Origin: Photobacterium damselae
Lineage (GTDB): Bacteria > Pseudomonadota > Gammaproteobacteria > Enterobacterales > Vibrionaceae
Direction: 5' to 3'
NCBI RefSeq assembly: GCF_003026815.1
Contig: NZ_PYOG01000005.1
Span: 124,001 to 188,000 of the forward strand
Length of the DNA stretch: 64,000 nt
The notes below the pieces were generated by a model. It did no database searches. It was not told the origin of the DNA and saw only the letters and a program-made list of their open reading frames with translations. Below, piece after piece: positions 9,203 to 16,747 of this stretch; within the stretch, counting starts at the first letter, position 1; every line of letters begins with the position of its first letter. Made by a program: the position numbers and the translations under genes.

Positions 9203-9390
9203 ATGATTTTTGGACAAAAGCACTTAGAATATTTGTTCTATGTTGGCAGATAGATGTTAGGAAAAGAAAGACTAGTGCTCGACTTCTTTTTCAGCATCAC
9301 CCTTCATGATATTTTCAATATTTACTTATATAAGGTCGTTTGGGATTGTCCAATACTCCGGATAGGTATCGGTTCCCTTCTGTTATACCC

Positions 9391-10224
9391 CTACCAAGAC
9401 CAGTTTATCGTCCCATCACTTGATATCGACTTACTTTCATTTTTAATTTTTAGTCCAAATCCTTGAGATGATTTAGATACGATTTCTACTACTCTTGCAT
9501 AATTTGGTTTGAGATATGCTTCAGCCACTCTTGGTTTCAAAACCAAATTAACAGCTTTCGCATTAGAAGCAACACTTGGGTATAAGATTCCTTCACAGTC
9601 AAAACCAGAAAAAAAAGCTTTAGAAATAGCTATCGAATGAGCATACTTACATTCTTGTCCATCATTTACTTTTTCAATAAATGTATCATTAACCCAGTTT
9701 TTTAGCACTAAACTCCTCGAGTATTGCTCATCGGTACCGCAGTCTGCTTTATATCGTGCTTCTGCGTCAATAAAGTACTGCTTCATATAATCCGGTGCTT
9801 TTTCTTTCATCCAAATATCTGCGTGACCTAAACTTAAAACCTTTAGTATTTTGTCTTCAGGGTCTAATTTACAACAAAGCTGAGTAACAATATCGCCAAC
9901 TTCTGTGCGTATTTCCTCAAGAGAGCCTAAGTTAGCATTGTGCCCAAAACATGAATAAAAAATTGATTCATTAATATCATTCATTCGTCCACGTTTTAAT
10001 ACGCACTCTGCAGGTGGGCACCATAGTTCAGATATATTATTATAAAATCCAGAACGTGCTCGCCAAACTTCATAAAATGGTCCTCCAAACCAAGGAGTCC
10101 ACATACCTTTTAATAGACTATCCACTTTAGAAGTTAAGTATGGAATAGATATTTTTGATGAATCAATACGAGATAACTGCTGTATTTCTTTTCTAATTTG
10201 ATAGCGAGTTTTAGATATTTTCAT
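9391..10224 (-). CDS. RES-domain protein (NAD+ phosphorylase-type toxin fold)
   Basis: A 277-residue protein. A RES-like core is visible: YEVWRARSG near 51-59 (Arg55/Arg57), RGRMNDINESIFYSCF at 78-93 (Tyr90), Glu103/104, and EGILYPSVASNAKAVNLVL at 211-229 with the YPS serine. RES toxins such as MbcT and ParT consume NAD+ or ADP-ribosylate targets, and use Arg, Tyr, Glu and Ser at these places. The usual Xre/MbcA-type antitoxin (about 150 aa) is absent. Instead a PIN-domain gene lies 42 bp upstream on the same strand. An N-terminal extension of about 45 residues precedes the core. Toxicity is inferred. Confidence 0.7.
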   Translation of the reverse strand: MKISKTRYQIRKEIQQLSRIDSSKISIPYLTSKVDSLLKGMWTPWFGGPFYEVWRARSGFYNNISELWCPPAECVLKRGRMNDINESIFYSCFGHNANLGSLEEIRTEVGDIVTQLCCKLDPEDKILKVLSLGHADIWMKEKAPDYMKQYFIDAEARYKADCGTDEQYSRSLVLKNWVNDTFIEKVNDGQECKYAHSIAISKAFFSGFDCEGILYPSVASNAKAVNLVLKPRVAEAYLKPNYARVVEIVSKSSQGFGLKIKNESKSISSDGTINWSW

Positions 10225-10266
10225 AATACTCCATAAGCGTATAACGCCTGCATGACACGTTTACTA

Positions 10267-11409
10267 CTATGTAATTATGCTAAGTAGCGTTGCTGAATCA
10301 ATTTCTAAATCAATAGAAACTTGTGCTTCATTCTCAATCAAAGAGTTCATTAAGCTAGTAGCTTCTTCAATATTATTACGCTCTGAAAATGTGAAATGAA
10401 TTTTCCCCGAAAGTTCAACAGTAAACCCTTCGTATAAGTCACAAAACCCATCACCGTTCATACTGTCCATATCTACGTTGCGATTTGCATTTCTTTCAAC
10501 CTGTAAGTAGCTACCGAAATCACTTACGTAGTGAACAGTCGTATCAGTGACAAACGAAATATCTGCCGTAAACTCACTATCTGAAACCGAGTAGACATTT
10601 GATATAGCGAGATTTCTTATGTCATTTTCACTAGGCCAGTCTATAGTAGCATTATATACATTGATACCAATAAGCTCGGTATTATGTACCCCTTCATCAG
10701 ATATATAAATATGGCTGATCAGTTCCTTCTGGTATGCAAAATACTGCTGCAACTGTTCTGCTACACCGTGACTTGTGAACATTTCCTCAAATGGTGCGTT
10801 AGCTAAATATTCAGCAATATCATCTAGTTCTAGAAGAGCCTTTAAAGAGTTGAGGACTATTACCCCTTCCTGTTTTTCAATACCTTTTTTGAAAGCTCCA
10901 TCAATAAGCACAGCATGAACTTCGCCAACACTTTCAACCAAATCAATTATAGTTTGGTGGATCATAGAGTCTGGAAAATCTTCTCTCGACTTAAGTGCCT
11001 TAAATACGCCCGAACCTGTAAAGTAGTCGTCAACGACCTTTGTTATGTTTTCTACCTTAAAAGTCAACACCTGAACTTGATGGCTACCTAACCAATGTTC
11101 AACATCTTCTAAAACAGATTTCTCTACTATTTTTTTTAACTCAACAACCTCGTTTTCGAGTACAGCAGACCTTTTTTTAAGTTCAGTCAAGTGATCCTGT
11201 TTTTTATCAGACTTAGCCAAACTACCTTGAATACTATTCAGCGCATTAGTTATTTCGGTAACACGCTTAGTTGAGAACTCCCTCAACACTATATCCGGAA
11301 CAAAAATCGTGATGAGTTTAGCATCAACTAATTTTTTTAATACTTGCATTCTGCCAGAGATCAGACCCTCTTTATGGAGAATGTTAGTGTCTAAAACTAT
11401 ATTTTTCAT
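10267..11409 (-). CDS. PIN-domain protein, upstream partner of the RES gene
   Basis: A 380-residue protein starting MKNIVLDTNIL. The PIN acidic residues are visible as D7, E44 (VPDIVLREF), D147 in SREDFPDSMI, and probably D170 (AVLID). Residues 55-105 form a charged helical insert, likely a coiled coil. The C-terminal half (about 190-380) is beta-rich and unrecognised. PIN domains are Mg-dependent ribonucleases, and large PIN-like proteins occur in RNA-cleaving toxins and defence genes. It is transcribed first, with the RES gene following after 42 bp. Whether it is toxin, effector or regulator is unknown. Confidence 0.75.
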   Translation of the reverse strand: MKNIVLDTNILHKEGLISGRMQVLKKLVDAKLITIFVPDIVLREFSTKRVTEITNALNSIQGSLAKSDKKQDHLTELKKRSAVLENEVVELKKIVEKSVLEDVEHWLGSHQVQVLTFKVENITKVVDDYFTGSGVFKALKSREDFPDSMIHQTIIDLVESVGEVHAVLIDGAFKKGIEKQEGVIVLNSLKALLELDDIAEYLANAPFEEMFTSHGVAEQLQQYFAYQKELISHIYISDEGVHNTELIGINVYNATIDWPSENDIRNLAISNVYSVSDSEFTADISFVTDTTVHYVSDFGSYLQVERNANRNVDMDSMNGDGFCDLYEGFTVELSGKIHFTFSERNNIEEATSLMNSLIENEAQVSIDLEIDSATLLSIIT

Positions 11410-11738
11410 TTATGAAGCCTAAATTATCGAATTACATAACAGCTTATTAATCAGCATTCTTACTATTATGCCAAAACACACTCTTAAATTACGGCGATAA
11501 TATACTATATAATCTATAAATATCATAAGTTTGATACCAACTCTTGTCTTTCATTAGTTTTATCGAGAGTGTAGAAAGTAAGAAATGTATAAAATCATTA
11601 AGCTTAGTTATAGCTGGTCAAATATATAGTAAATAAAACCAACTCAAAATTATATAAATAGGATATGAATGAGTATCTGTTCTAAATGATAATGGGGCAA
11701 AACTAAGTTAGTTCAAGCTCACAATACAGGCCCATATC

Positions 11739-11879
11739 ATGATCCAGCTATCTCTCCTTTATTATGCATTAGAGAGCATTGCTATTATCAATATAACTCC
11801 ACAAAAATCAATAATTTTATCATGCACAACACTGATCGGTGCCTTGTTATTAACACCAGCAATGCTTTATATTTATTAG
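11739..11879 (+). CDS. Possible 46-aa membrane peptide inside repeat copy A
   Basis: An ATG-initiated frame of 46 codons encodes MIQLSLLYYALESIAIINIT followed by a hydrophobic segment ending LLLTPAMLYIY. It has one likely transmembrane helix. The ribosome site is weak. The corresponding part of copy B is interrupted by stops, so either copy A keeps a gene that decayed in copy B or the frame is fortuitous. Confidence 0.25.
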   Translation: MIQLSLLYYALESIAIINITPQKSIILSCTTLIGALLLTPAMLYIY

Positions 11880-12019
11880 CATAAAGAATGATTTAAAGAA
11901 AATATTGATATTCAGCCAAACAATCCAGAAACATATACCACAGGAAATACATATATACCCTTAAAGAATCATTGAAGAGTATAATAATATTCAAAAAAAT
12001 CTTTATTCGACTAAATACG

Positions 12020-12052
12020 GAAACGCCCAAAGTTATTAGCTTTGGGCGTTTC
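12020..12052 (+). terminator. 13-bp hairpin terminator ending repeat copy A
   Basis: GAAACGCCCAAAG-TTATTAG-CTTTGGGCGTTTC is a perfect 13-bp stem followed by TTTT on the plus strand. It also lies just past the 3' end of the minus-strand DJ-1 gene. Confidence 0.85.
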
Positions 12053-12126
12053 TTTTAGCAAACTGGTTTATAGCAAAGCAGGGTTTTAAAATGTTATTGG
12101 TTATTTATGGATATAAGCAAGCATTA

Positions 12127-12723
12127 CTAGACTCCAGTCTTTTCGACAAACCCCATACCCTCTTTTATACGCTCTAAGTTCGCTGTTGATGTAAGCATTT
12201 CTACAACATTGAATGCAACATCCATTGCTGCCGATGGACTTCTTGAGGTAATAATGTTTTTATCAATAACAATAGGAGCTTGAATTACGTTTACGCCCAT
12301 TTCTTCCATTTGGGTCTGACGCTTTTTACTTAAATGATAAGTCGTTCCATTTCGGCCATTGAGAACACCGCTCTTTGCAATGGGTAATGCACCAACACAA
12401 ACAGACGCTATTAATTTGCCTTTTGAATCAAAGTCGCGAATTAAAGAAAGTAACCTTTCATCATATGCATCTTCATAGAAACCTGAACGGCTCATACCAC
12501 CAGGGATCGCAAGAGCATCAAAATCATTAATATCTATTTCACTTAACTGATATTCTGGTTCAATCGTGAAATTCCAAGCGCATTTTACTTTTGGACGTAA
12601 GCCAACAGTTACCAGCTCAATTGGCTCTAAGCCATATGTTGTAGTCCAACCAAAAGCATCGGTAAATACACTTGCTTCGTATTCTTCCAACCCTTGACAT
12701 AAAAAGAGAATGACCTTTTTCAC
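12127..12723 (-). CDS. DJ-1/PfpI family protein
   Basis: A 198-residue protein of the DJ-1/PfpI superfamily. The nucleophilic-elbow cysteine is C109 in ASVCVGALPIAKSG, with an acidic partner near E14 and the conserved DALAIPGGMSRSG at 69-81. Members are chaperones, glyoxalases, proteases or amidotransferase-like stress proteins, and sequence alone does not decide between them. It lies inside the repeat-bounded segment, is minus-strand like its neighbours, and is followed by a hairpin, so it resembles an independent cassette. Confidence 0.85.
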   Translation of the reverse strand: MKKVILFLCQGLEEYEASVFTDAFGWTTTYGLEPIELVTVGLRPKVKCAWNFTIEPEYQLSEIDINDFDALAIPGGMSRSGFYEDAYDERLLSLIRDFDSKGKLIASVCVGALPIAKSGVLNGRNGTTYHLSKKRQTQMEEMGVNVIQAPIVIDKNIITSRSPSAAMDVAFNVVEMLTSTANLERIKEGMGFVEKTGV

Positions 12724-12839
12724 TAAGCTTCCTTACTACACTCCGATTTGTCTATTTTGACTCATACGATACGGTCATATACTAGCTTAATAACTAAAGC
12801 CAACACATACCACACGTTACAAATCTCTTTAAACTATTT

Positions 12840-13496
12840 TTATAAAGATTTTTCATCTAAATCTAATTGATTTTCCGACAACTGCTTATTAATTATCCTT
12901 GTCGAGTAGACTGGCGTAGTTTGAGTCAACATACCAAAACCAACCAGAAGCATTAAACATGAAACAAAAAGGCTTTGGAAGTTAGGTGCTGAATGCAACA
13001 TAGCTAAGCTATAAGTAAGCAAGAAAAAACCAACAAAGAATATCAATAGCCCAAAAACTGTATTATAAACCACATAAGCATAATCTAATTTATGAATTTT
13101 TATCTGAAAGTTAGGTTCGTTAACTTTAGATAAATCTGGAACTAAACAACTACAACGGAGAATATGTGCAAATGATACTTGGCTCCCTACTCTTTCTTTT
13201 AAAGATAAAAGCCCTCCAAGAAGTACAGCACTAATCCTGACATTGTGCGTAAGTCGAAAGACTTCCACTTCTATTTCAGATTTGATATGACTTTTTAATC
13301 GATTATCTAACTCATCCAAGTCTTTAAGCTTGATCAGTGAATCTAATCTTCGCTTCTTATGTGATAGATAGTATTCCGTAATTTTTGGCAAGTTAACAAG
13401 AACAGAAAATGCAAGAACAAGCAAAATAGCGATATAGTTTTTTGAATCTAGGAATTCTAATAGTTTTTCCACAAATGCCACCAAATCTAAATTCAC
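12840..13496 (-). CDS. Unrecognised membrane protein, 218 aa
   Basis: A hydrophobic N-terminal helix (about 20-37) is followed by a charged stretch, KKRRLDSLIKLKDLDELDNR (47-66). Further hydrophobic helices occur near 85-97, 140-165 and 173-192. I do not recognise the family. It has its own upstream gap of about 380 bp, and gives no sign of being co-transcribed with the 13877-15396 pair. AT-rich codon use fits the island. Confidence 0.7.
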   Translation of the reverse strand: MNLDLVAFVEKLLEFLDSKNYIAILLVLAFSVLVNLPKITEYYLSHKKRRLDSLIKLKDLDELDNRLKSHIKSEIEVEVFRLTHNVRISAVLLGGLLSLKERVGSQVSFAHILRCSCLVPDLSKVNEPNFQIKIHKLDYAYVVYNTVFGLLIFFVGFFLLTYSLAMLHSAPNFQSLFVSCLMLLVGFGMLTQTTPVYSTRIINKQLSENQLDLDEKSL

Positions 13497-13876
13497 ATTA
13501 GAGCTCCTGAATCTTAATGTATGTATTAATAAAGTATTATCACTTTACGTAAAAATATACTCATAACAGTCCTTTATCATAATCGATATAATCTTTATAT
13601 TTTACGAGCTGATCGGCATTTTCTACAATCCACATTTTTGATCGGATAGGGTAAGTAAGAAATATAACGGATAAGATTATGCATGAAAAAGTAACGCCCT
13701 CTTAAACAGTTTGTACTTTAAAAGCTTGACAGGCAGTTACTGACTGTTTTCTCGCACTTTATATGCAGAATGATTATAATTCTCCTTAGCATAATACCCG
13801 CTTAAGAGGTAAATATATGTGTGCCATATTTGACCACATGCATTTACTAGTCCCAATTAAAAAGTTTATTACTTGC
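13497..13876. other. Gene-poor gap with a short open remnant
   Basis: On the minus strand 13561-13695 is open and reads as one hydrophobic segment followed by MWIVENADQLVKYKDYIDYD and a stop, with no good start for the full length. It may be the tail of a lost membrane protein. Two inverted repeats are nested here: CCTCTTAA near 13698 with TTAAGAGG near 13803, and AAACAGT with ACTGTTT. Their role is unclear. Confidence 0.35.
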
Positions 13877-14536
13877 CTATTTATCACCAAATTCAACGGT
13901 CGCACCCAACAATGTTTGTTCCGTTATATAGTAAGGTAAGAAATCTGAAATATAGAATTGAAAAGCTTTCCAGATATTTATAAAAATCATCACCATAAAC
14001 ATCAAAACTAAAAACCAATCAAAGTAATTATTAGAACCAAATCCCCACCCTATAATTAACGCAGTAACAAGAAACAATTCAGAATGAGTATGGAATGATT
14101 TCAATTTCACTCTCAACCCTTCAAGCTCTTTCGAAATATCTTTAGCGAGAAAGTAATTCAAAACTTCCTCTTGCGATTTTTTTGAATCGACCTTCTCTCT
14201 AATTTGGGTTATATAAGAATCAAATGAAGATAATTTTGTCAATAAATTAAATGACATGCTACTAACTTTAGAATATATGTAACCAATAATCCCTGATATA
14301 AAAATAGCAATGACCAATTGCTCGAAATTAACTGAAGCAAGCAAGCCTTTGTTAAAATCAAAGAGAAAGCTTAACTTTATATTCTGTAGCTCAGAGAGTA
14401 CTCTAACGTCATTACCCTTGGAGTAAATGTATGATGATATTATCACCATAAACATTACAAGGAAACGATGAAGCGGGTACTTCTTGGTTATATCTTCAAT
14501 ATATTTTTTTTGTACCGCCTTCGCCAGTTCGTCCAT
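13877..14536 (-). CDS. Unrecognised four-helix membrane protein, partner of the upstream gene
   Basis: A 219-residue protein with likely transmembrane segments near 24-40, 68-88, 152-168 and 173-193. A cytoplasmic charged helical region lies between them (about 100-148, IREKVDSKKSQEEVLNYFL). The family is unknown to me. Its ATG is two bases after the stop of the 285-residue gene, so the two are almost certainly one operon with coupled translation. A soluble protein plus a small multi-helix membrane protein is an arrangement seen in several anti-phage systems; here that is only inference. Confidence 0.7.
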   Translation of the reverse strand: MDELAKAVQKKYIEDITKKYPLHRFLVMFMVIISSYIYSKGNDVRVLSELQNIKLSFLFDFNKGLLASVNFEQLVIAIFISGIIGYIYSKVSSMSFNLLTKLSSFDSYITQIREKVDSKKSQEEVLNYFLAKDISKELEGLRVKLKSFHTHSELFLVTALIIGWGFGSNNYFDWFLVLMFMVMIFINIWKAFQFYISDFLPYYITEQTLLGATVEFGDK

Positions 14537-14538
14537 AA

Positions 14539-15396
14539 TTATGCTAACTTAATAAAGTATATATCACCTGCATTTGGATCAAATGCACCGTATTCTATTA
14601 ATGGAGAGCCTACAAAAACCATTTCTTTTTTATCTTGAAAAAAAGGAATTGCCATCTCTAGAAAGACTTCATTGAAAAAATGAATATTAGCAACTTTCTT
14701 GGTTATTAAATTGTAAATCTTCCCGTTATGATTATGTCGATCTAGTGACGATATTATTGCTGTATAGAGTACTGGCTCTCCAAGCTCTTTGCGAGAAACG
14801 GTTGAATGGAATCTTCCAGCAGACTCTTTATTGAATTCATATTTGGCTGAACTATCTCCACTTAAAAGAAGCTCAAAAGTGCTATCTCCTGCGTATCTAG
14901 CTCTAATAATTGACAATATCTGATCGATTTCTCTAGTGATTGCACGATCGCCATATCGCCTTATGACTGATGCATCAGGATTATCTATCATCGTCTGCAA
15001 ATCTTTGGGGACAATAATTCCACTTTCAACTTGGGCGATCCTAGTGCTTAAAGAGTCTTCGATTTTAGTTGCTTTGTCCAAACCGGCTTGCTTTGAAGCT
15101 TCGACAGCACCATTAACAGCACTAGAAACTCTATTTATAACAGCCTTGGTTACAGAATTAGACGATAAGAAGTCGAGTACATATCCACCTTCTCTAGGCT
15201 CTTGTACAAGTAGTTCAACTGCTGGGTAAAAATCCTGTCGCATTGTTGCAAACTTCCATAGATGCCCATAATGATATTCTAAGTAGGCTCTATCCATCGA
15301 ATTTTGTAAATGTGTTAACGTTTTACCAAGGGTTCTCATACTTACTTGATGGTTGACAGCTATATCACCATCAAAATGAATTTGAACAAGACTCAC
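14539..15396 (-). CDS. Unrecognised soluble protein, first gene of a two-gene unit
   Basis: A 285-residue protein starting MSLVQIHFDGDIAVNHQVSM, with no signal peptide or membrane segment. An alpha/beta N-terminal part is followed by a helical middle (about 80-160, with A/S/K-rich VSSAVNGAVEASKQAGLDKA) and a mixed C-terminal part. I recognise no catalytic motif. It precedes the membrane-protein gene by two bases. It may act as sensor or regulator for that protein, but no function can be assigned. Confidence 0.7.
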   Translation of the reverse strand: MSLVQIHFDGDIAVNHQVSMRTLGKTLTHLQNSMDRAYLEYHYGHLWKFATMRQDFYPAVELLVQEPREGGYVLDFLSSNSVTKAVINRVSSAVNGAVEASKQAGLDKATKIEDSLSTRIAQVESGIIVPKDLQTMIDNPDASVIRRYGDRAITREIDQILSIIRARYAGDSTFELLLSGDSSAKYEFNKESAGRFHSTVSRKELGEPVLYTAIISSLDRHNHNGKIYNLITKKVANIHFFNEVFLEMAIPFFQDKKEMVFVGSPLIEYGAFDPNAGDIYFIKLA

Positions 15397-15599
15397 AGTT
15401 ACTCCCTATATGATTCCGTCTATATCGCTGCCATTCCCCATAAAACTCAATAGGTATCAACCTGCTATGTAACTCAACCGAGAGTTTCAGGGTAAAATTA
15501 TGGAAAACTACCGCATAAGTGTCTAAAGTACGAATTAGATTGATTTGGTCTACTACAGTACTGACTCATTGATCAATTAGTGAGATCTAAGAAGGTTCA

Positions 15600-15995
15600 G
15601 AACAAAAATGTGTTACTTCAACTCCATAATACAGATCTACATCACGGCTTCTCAACCAAACCTATGTAATGCCATTCTGAGCTATGCTCCAGAAGGCATA
15701 ATTATTATCAATATAACACCATAAAATGCAATGATTTTTACACACAAAATCACATCATGACCAATAATCAAGATTAGTAAGGTTTTATATCTATTGGTTT
15801 AGGATCGTCAAAACAGCAACATTAATATCTAGCCAAACCACCACAAACACATCTCATCAGCAAATACATTTATTTCTTGGAGAGATTCAAAAAGAGTGTC
15901 GTGAGCAACTTCATAATAATATTCAAAGAGATCTTTATTCGACCAAATACAGAAACGCCCAAAGTTATTAGCTTTGGGTGTTTCTTCTAACAAAC
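15600..15995 (+). repeat. Diverged direct repeat, copy B
   Basis: This is the second copy of the element at 11705-12060, in the same orientation. It shares the blocks listed there and the final GAAACGCCCAAAG hairpin. It has more interruptions in the part corresponding to the 46-codon frame, so it appears more decayed. About 3.9 kb separates the two copies. Confidence 0.65.
15952..15984 (+). terminator. Hairpin terminator ending repeat copy B
   Basis: GAAACGCCCAAAG-TTATTAG-CTTTGGGTGTTTC is the same hairpin as at 12020-12052, with one change that becomes a G-U pair. TTCTTCTAAC follows. Confidence 0.8.
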
Positions 15996-16016
15996 AGGGT
16001 TACGACAAACCGAGCT

Positions 16017-16121
16017 TTAAAGTGTCATATGCAGAATTGGAAATGGTTTTCCCATATCATCAAAAAGTGAACGTGAAGCAGCTTTGAATCCCATATATTG
16101 GTAAAAGAGTCCATTGAACTG
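16017..16121 (-). pseudogene. C-terminal fragment of a GNAT acetyltransferase
   Basis: On the minus strand 34 codons read FNGLFYQYMGFKAASRSL then FDDMGKPFPILHMTL and a stop. The FYxxMGFK pattern is the C-terminal signature of GNAT N-acetyltransferases. A TGA directly precedes it and no catalytic core remains, so it is a gene remnant. It lies just outside repeat copy B. Confidence 0.6.
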
Positions 16122-16163
16122 TCAGGAGAAAATTAGCATGAGGGAAGTTTGGATAAGTATTAA

Positions 16164-16376
16164 TTAAGAAAGAGCCTTAATTACAGCTTGAGGATCTTTA
16201 GCAAGTACATTTAGTAGCACTAATGCTGGGCCTCTTGGCGTTCTATCTCCACGCTCCTAATGGCGCAATGTTCTGAGACTAATACCAAAAATAGACGCAA
16301 ACTCTGCTTGTGTCATTGCAACATTGTTACGCACAGCTTTTACATCGATAGGGTTAAACTCTGAATTTAAATTCAC
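16164..16376 (-). pseudogene. HTH antitoxin-like gene broken by an in-frame TAG
   Basis: The minus-strand frame reads NPIDVKAVRNNVAMTQAEFA, then SIFGISLRTLRH, a stop, and ERGDRTPRGPALVLLNVLAK to its end. This is the Xre-type helix-turn-helix of HigA/MqsA-like antitoxins, in which TLRxWExGxRxPxGPA is typical. The stop (TAG, complement of 16257-16259, codon 40) falls where Trp (TGG) belongs, so one G-to-A change explains it. A GTG at 16376 is the only plausible start and the N terminus may be missing. No toxin gene is beside it. Confidence 0.7.
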
Positions 16377-16747
16377 AAATACAAAATATTATTTCACACA
16401 AAATTATTACCAAACTGCGCAATTAATTAGAGTAATAAACAACATACCCTCTATATAGCCAAAATATTGAGGTACGCTATTGTCATTTCCTCTCATAACA
16501 ACCTAGTTAATTAAACTATTAATAATAAATCTCACAGTTATATTCGCTGTAGAACGAATATCGATAGCAATCATCTGGTTTGTCCAGAGAAAAACACCAA
16601 CACAGCGTGCTACTAGAAACATAATTCATCATAAATTTAACCATTGATTTACATTTAAAGCCTAGATACGCTTAGAACATGACATGTTATTTCACTTACA
16701 TAGCATGTGAATAATTATCTACAAGATGTAAACATAAGGAGATGTTT
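16377..16747. other. Promoter region of the sodium-dependent transporter
   Basis: AT-rich non-coding stretch of 371 bases between the antitoxin remnant and the transporter. No toxin gene or other frame was found. It should contain the transporter promoter, but I could not identify convincing -35/-10 elements. Confidence 0.45.

Larger units (their letters stand above)
8779..9390. other. Interval between yjjU and the accessory island
   Basis: This 612-base interval holds the yjjU promoter side, the 29-codon YnhF-like gene (8904-8993) and a strong hairpin (9172-9202). The stretch 9205-9390 shows nothing convincing. A plus-strand open frame from 9254 overlaps the RES gene and is not supported. 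Confidence 0.5.
11705..12060 (+). repeat. Diverged direct repeat, copy A
   Basis: This stretch aligns by eye with 15600-15995 in the same orientation. Shared blocks include ATTATCAATATAAC followed by CCA, the region around AATATTGATATTCAGCCAAAC (ATTAATATCTAGCCAAAC in copy B), ATAATAATATTCAAA, ATCTTTATTCGAC, and the final hairpin. Spacing from the first block to the hairpin is about 237 bp here and 241 bp in copy B. The copies bracket the DJ-1 gene and three unknown genes. Confidence 0.65.
11410..12126. other. Intergenic stretch holding repeat copy A
   Basis: The 717 bases upstream of the PIN gene are AT-rich and include repeat copy A (11705-12060), its hairpin and a small plus-strand open frame. 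Bases 11410-11700 show no gene and probably hold the promoter of the minus-strand PIN-RES pair. Confidence 0.5.
15397..16016. other. Intergenic stretch holding repeat copy B
   Basis: The left 200 bases should contain the promoter of the minus-strand pair. The rest is repeat copy B and its hairpin. No intact gene is visible. Confidence 0.5.

Noticed and set aside
9254-9466. 70-codon plus-strand frame at the island edge
   Set aside because: Runs into the 3' end of the RES gene on the other strand; no ribosome site.
13690-13812. Possible integron attC site between the two membrane-protein genes
   Set aside because: An 8-bp inverted repeat and an inner one are present, but the outer RYYYAAC and GTTRRRY core sites are not, and no integrase is in the window.
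9205-16740. CRISPR array or transposase in the accessory island
   Set aside because: No short regularly spaced repeats, transposase or integrase coding sequence was seen on either strand.
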